Assembly: GCF_000763295.1 (NCBI RefSeq)
Contig: NZ_JRJE01000002.1
Location: forward strand, 62,001-126,000
Source of the DNA: Thalassospira australica
Lineage (GTDB): Bacteria > Pseudomonadota > Alphaproteobacteria > Rhodospirillales > Thalassospiraceae
DNA: 64,000 bases
Direction of reading: 5' to 3'
This document shows, one piece after another, positions 60,888-64,000 of this stretch. Below the pieces are notes generated by a model, which had not been told where the DNA came from, ran no database searches, and saw nothing but the letters and a program-made list of their open reading frames with translations. A program made the position numbers and the translations under genes. Position 1 is the stretch's first letter, and each line of letters opens with the position of its first letter.

Positions 60888-62840
60888 CTATTTGCATGGT
60901 TTTGCGTTAAAGCGCCCACATAGTTCCGGTGCAAGGGCCCCGCATTCCACGACCTCGCCTTCGGCGTAATAGCAATATCGATTACGACCGCAGTTTTTGG
61001 CGCGGTAGAGCGCCTTGTCTGCATCCCGGTATATTATTTCAGAATTGCTTTCGCGGTTGCGACAGGTCGAAATGCCAATACTGACACCGACGTGAACCTC
61101 GATGCCATCAATCATGTGCGGTTTTGAGATTTCATCAATGATCCGCTTTGCGGGAATGGCGGCCTTGGTGACATCATCAATCAATGGCAACACCACTGCA
61201 AACTCATCCCCGCCCAGCCGCGCAACCACATCGGCATCGCGACAATTGGCTTTGAGGATGTCGGCAACACGCACCAAAAGCTTGTCCCCCACCGGATGAC
61301 CGAATGTATCGTTGACCTTTTTGAAACGATCGAGGTCAAGCAACAACAATACGATTTTTTTCTTGGACCGCTGGTTCATTCGCAGAATTTGGGACAGCAT
61401 CGTGTTGAAGTGATGCCGGTTGGACAGACCTGTCAATTGGTCGGTCTGTGCAAGGCGGCGAATTTCGGTTTCAATCGTTTTGGAGGGTGTAACATCGGTA
61501 TGGGTTCCGGACATGCGCAGGGGTTTGCCATCCTCATCCCATTGCACGACCATGCCGCGATCAAGCACCCAGACCCAATGCCCGTCCTTGTGGCGCATCC
61601 GGCATTCACATTCGTAGTAGTCATCTTGCCTATCAAAGACGCGTTGCAGGCGCTCATTTGATGCGCCCAGATCATCCGGATGGCAATATGCCGTCCATGT
61701 TTCGATGCTGGTTGGCGCAATCTCTGCAAGGGAATAGCCAATAATTTCCGCCCAGCGTTCGTTAAAGCGGGTTTCCCCGGTTTGCACATTCCATTCCCAC
61801 GTTCCGGCGTTGGTGCCCCAGATGATTTCATTCAGACGCCGACGTTCTTCTGCAAGTTTCTGATTGGCATCGGTCAGTTGCTGTTCGAAGGCCTTGCGTT
61901 CGGTAATATCAAAATTGGTCGAATGGATAAGTTTGCGTTCCTGCAGTTCGAGCAGGCAGGAATGGATCAGGATATCGCGAATACCCCCATTGCCCAGCCG
62001 ATGGCGGACGGTAAAGGATGCAGTGCCGTTTTCAAGCACGGCATCAATGTTTTTCCTGACAGGGGTACCGCCCTTTACATTGAGATCAAGGATGCTGCGC
62101 CCGATCAGATCATTATCAGGAAAATCATAGAAGGCCACGGCAGCGTCACTGGCGTCGACAATCCGGCCATCTTGCGGATCAATCAGCAAGTTAACAGCCG
62201 TGGTGTTCTTGAACATCCGTCGATAGAGCATTTCACGCTCGTTCAGCGCGACTTCAGCCTGTTTGATTTTGGTGATGTCGGCAAAGGACACAATAACCCC
62301 GTCAAACGCACCAGTTTTCTCGTCAAACAAAGGTTCTGCATTGATGCGGATCCAGGCAAGGTCGCCGTCGGGACGATTGACCCCCATAACCACGCCATAC
62401 TGGCGTTGTTTTGTCGCCAACACGACAGCAGCAGGGTGTTCTCCCCCCGGGAAAGGCGACCCATCACTGCGCACACAGCTCCAGCACGGATCAATTGGTC
62501 TGACGCCGGTAAGTTCTTCTGCACTGAGTGCCAGTATTCGAAGCGCGGCCGGGTTAAACTCAACAACTGCGCCCGTCGCGTCATGCACAACAACACCTTC
62601 GGCCACGGCACCAAGCAATCGCTCATAACGACTGCCTGCAGTCGAAGCCATGTTCGCAAGCGATGCAGGCTCTAGCGGTGCGACATCATCGGCAAAAGCT
62701 TCGTTGGCAGTGTCGTCAGACATGCCCCTTAAAACCATAGTCGCCGTGAGTTCTTCTGCCAGATCGGGTTGATACTTTGCAGCTTTACGCATTTTACGCC
62801 TTGATTCATCTTGCGATGCGACAAGCTGCTTTTGCAACAC
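60888..62840 (-). CDS. Three-PAS diguanylate cyclase
   Basis: 650 residues, cytoplasmic, no membrane span. Three PAS domains in a row: about 70-185 (RYERLLGAVAEGVVVHDATGAVVEFN), about 200-315 (YRRMFKNTTAVNLLIDPQDG) and about 340-460 (WGTNAGTWEWNVQTGETRFNERWAEIIGYS, with PAC). Then a GGDEF domain (about 470-630): TDQLTGLSNRHHFNTML, RLGGDEFAVVLPL with intact GGDEF, and the inhibitory I-site RDAD five residues before it. It makes cyclic di-GMP and should be feedback-inhibited. The signal is unknown. The end is Cys-containing (FNAKPCK). Confidence 0.9.
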   Translation of the reverse strand: MLQKQLVASQDESRRKMRKAAKYQPDLAEELTATMVLRGMSDDTANEAFADDVAPLEPASLANMASTAGSRYERLLGAVAEGVVVHDATGAVVEFNPAALRILALSAEELTGVRPIDPCWSCVRSDGSPFPGGEHPAAVVLATKQRQYGVVMGVNRPDGDLAWIRINAEPLFDEKTGAFDGVIVSFADITKIKQAEVALNEREMLYRRMFKNTTAVNLLIDPQDGRIVDASDAAVAFYDFPDNDLIGRSILDLNVKGGTPVRKNIDAVLENGTASFTVRHRLGNGGIRDILIHSCLLELQERKLIHSTNFDITERKAFEQQLTDANQKLAEERRRLNEIIWGTNAGTWEWNVQTGETRFNERWAEIIGYSLAEIAPTSIETWTAYCHPDDLGASNERLQRVFDRQDDYYECECRMRHKDGHWVWVLDRGMVVQWDEDGKPLRMSGTHTDVTPSKTIETEIRRLAQTDQLTGLSNRHHFNTMLSQILRMNQRSKKKIVLLLLDLDRFKKVNDTFGHPVGDKLLVRVADILKANCRDADVVARLGGDEFAVVLPLIDDVTKAAIPAKRIIDEISKPHMIDGIEVHVGVSIGISTCRNRESNSEIIYRDADKALYRAKNCGRNRYCYYAEGEVVECGALAPELCGRFNAKPCK

Positions 62841-63072
62841 GTCACGACAATTGACTGGGAATCACTATACGATATCTATAAACACACAATACATTAGTAT
62901 AATATGTTTAGCGGAATTGTAATCGCATGCAAAGCAGTTTCGACAAGTGAAAATGCGGGCCGGACAAAACGATTGGCCAAGCAATTGAAAAACAAAGGAT
63001 ACAATTGCTCATATTATTCCAAGGTAGCAGAGATATAACTCGTCTTTTGAAGGGAACGGCATTCCCAAAACA

Positions 63073-63100
63073 AAAAAGGAGCAGTTTCCTGCCCCTTTTT
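63073..63100. terminator. Terminator between the cyclase region and the ATP12 gene
   Basis: AAAAAGG-GCAG and CTGC-CCTTTTT pair over 11 bp with one mismatch (loop TTTC), followed by GCAAAA. On the minus strand the A-run supplies the U-tract for the ATP12 transcript. Confidence 0.75.
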
Positions 63101-63134
63101 GCAAAATCTCGATACCTCTGACACTCGACGATTA

Positions 63135-63857
63135 TCAGCCAAGCAAGCCAAGATACCGTGCTGCTGCAAGCAACTCTGCCTTGTGACGTTCACGACGCGC
63201 CAGCGCCTCGTCGTCCTTGCCCCATTTTTCCATCGAATATTCTTCATCAAGCATGGCGCATTCAAATGCCTTCTCGGCACTGATATGCTGCTTCATGACG
63301 GCAAGCCCGATGACTACGGACCCTGATATCGTTGTCAGGCTGTGAAGGGCGGTCAGGTAATAATCGTCGAATGCGTCGATATGTTCCTGCAAACGCAGCA
63401 GCGATTGTTCGTCCTGGGTGACGGGCATAACGCCTTCGGTCACCAGCAGCGCAACACCAAGGTCGCGTTCGGCCCAATCAAGTAGCGGCTGCCATGCCTT
63501 GGCCTGACGTTCGATCAGGTCTTCGGGGAAGGATGCGCGATAGCACAACAGATCAGACCGACCATAGCCAGTCAGTTCAGCAACAACGACGGAGCGGTTT
63601 GGCCGCACACGGTCAATGGCGGTCGCTGCAAGCTGCATGATCGGCATGGTCGAAGGCTGGATTTTCTCGCCCTGGGCATCCCATTCACGGGCAATTTCGC
63701 CTGCCAGCACGTCTGACGGCAGCACAAAGTCGGCCTTTGCCGGGGTTTTCACCGCACGACCATCCAGAAGCACACGCCAGCCAGCCCCGCTGTCATCGGC
63801 ACTGGCTTCGGCCTTTTTATAGAAACGTTTGATTGATTGTGTAAGCATGACCGCCAT
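63135..63857 (-). CDS. ATP12-family ATPase assembly chaperone
   Basis: 240 residues. ATP12 marks: RFYKKAEA at the start, WRVLLDGRAVKTPAKADFVLPSDVLAGEIAREWDAQGEKIQPSTMPIMQLAATAIDRV (about 27-84), then RSDLLCYRASFPEDLIERQAKAWQPLLDWAE (about 100) and the helical end. The family helps assemble the F1 part of ATP synthase in mitochondria and alphaproteobacteria. The start could be 63857 or the ATG three codons later at 63848. The last 143 nt of the window on its upstream side show no gene. Confidence 0.88.
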   Translation of the reverse strand: MAVMLTQSIKRFYKKAEASADDSGAGWRVLLDGRAVKTPAKADFVLPSDVLAGEIAREWDAQGEKIQPSTMPIMQLAATAIDRVRPNRSVVVAELTGYGRSDLLCYRASFPEDLIERQAKAWQPLLDWAERDLGVALLVTEGVMPVTQDEQSLLRLQEHIDAFDDYYLTALHSLTTISGSVVIGLAVMKQHISAEKAFECAMLDEEYSMEKWGKDDEALARRERHKAELLAAARYLGLLG

Positions 63858-64000
63858 ATGCCCAAAACGGGCGCGTCACGCAAGAGTTTTGCCAGATAAA
63901 GAATGCCAAATGGGCGATTATCAAGATTATCTGTATAATTTTTGATCAATTTAACCCATTGACCAAATAGTAAACACCTCTACTCTGCTCGGCGAAGATT

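Noticed and set aside
1-64000. tRNA, rRNA, CRISPR array, complete insertion sequence
   Set aside because: I looked for cloverleaf and CCA ends, rRNA core sequences, regularly spaced repeats and transposase motifs by eye and saw none; short tRNAs could still be missed without a covariance search.

Overview
The window looks like chromosomal DNA of a marine-type alphaproteobacterium of the Rhodospirillales, most likely Thalassospira or a close relative. This is an inference from the gene set: HdaA, an ATP12-family chaperone, small aa3-type oxidase subunit IV proteins, a SAM-II riboswitch, and the block DUF2066 / AI-2E / hdaA divergent from purM-purN. No rRNA, tRNA, CRISPR array, integrase or complete insertion sequence was found.

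Layout. 0-1.8 kb: the 3' end of an exopolyphosphatase gene and a two-gene unit with a DUF1835 protein. 1.8-7.6 kb: a surface-sugar cluster, with one epimerase on the minus strand and a plus-strand run of glycosyltransferase, rfbF, C-methyltransferase, 3,5-epimerase and reductase; the last three genes overlap by 4 nt. 7.6-12 kb: two regulator/enzyme pairs (LysR with an NmrA-like oxidoreductase, TetR with an AhpD-like protein and two visible operators), a 26-codon membrane peptide and a 263-bp repeat. 12-21.4 kb: housekeeping genes, including rnd, a rimB-rimK-AstE-like operon, hdaA, an AI-2E exporter, a DUF2066 protein and purMN. 21.4-29.2 kb: a GntP-like permease with LysR, two tiny cytochrome oxidase subunit IV-like genes, a P-loop kinase, ndk, the second repeat copy, an ABC-F protein and an orphan HigA antitoxin. 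29.3-31.9 kb: a decayed ArsR/DUF899 locus and a dehydrogenase-amidohydrolase pair. 32-34.5 kb: metNIQ behind a SAM-II riboswitch with its own terminator and promoter.

36.7-40.8 kb is the most unusual part. A three-gene islet encodes a full-length protein-arginine deiminase (PAD) with middle domain, catalytic domain and all four catalytic residues, flanked by two genes I do not recognise. The islet is bracketed by direct repeats of the 3' end of holC. The right repeat belongs to intact holC. The left one is a detached holC tail with an expanded Trp-Lys-Asp repeat.

40.8-64 kb is mostly core: holC, pepA, an AmmeMemoRadiSam pair (radical SAM enzyme divergent from a Memo-AMMECR1 fusion), cysQ, a Sua5-type tsaC, an FAD-linked oxidase, a secreted acid phosphatase, acylphosphatase, a quinone-oxidoreductase-like gene with a TetR regulator, propionyl-CoA carboxylase (pccB-pccA), an ABC transmembrane-domain protein without an ATPase, a three-PAS diguanylate cyclase and an ATP12 chaperone.

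The second unusual item is a 263-bp inverted-repeat element present twice in opposite orientation (9740-10002 and 26363-26625). Its internal stems differ between copies by paired, compensatory changes, so the folded structure appears to be conserved.
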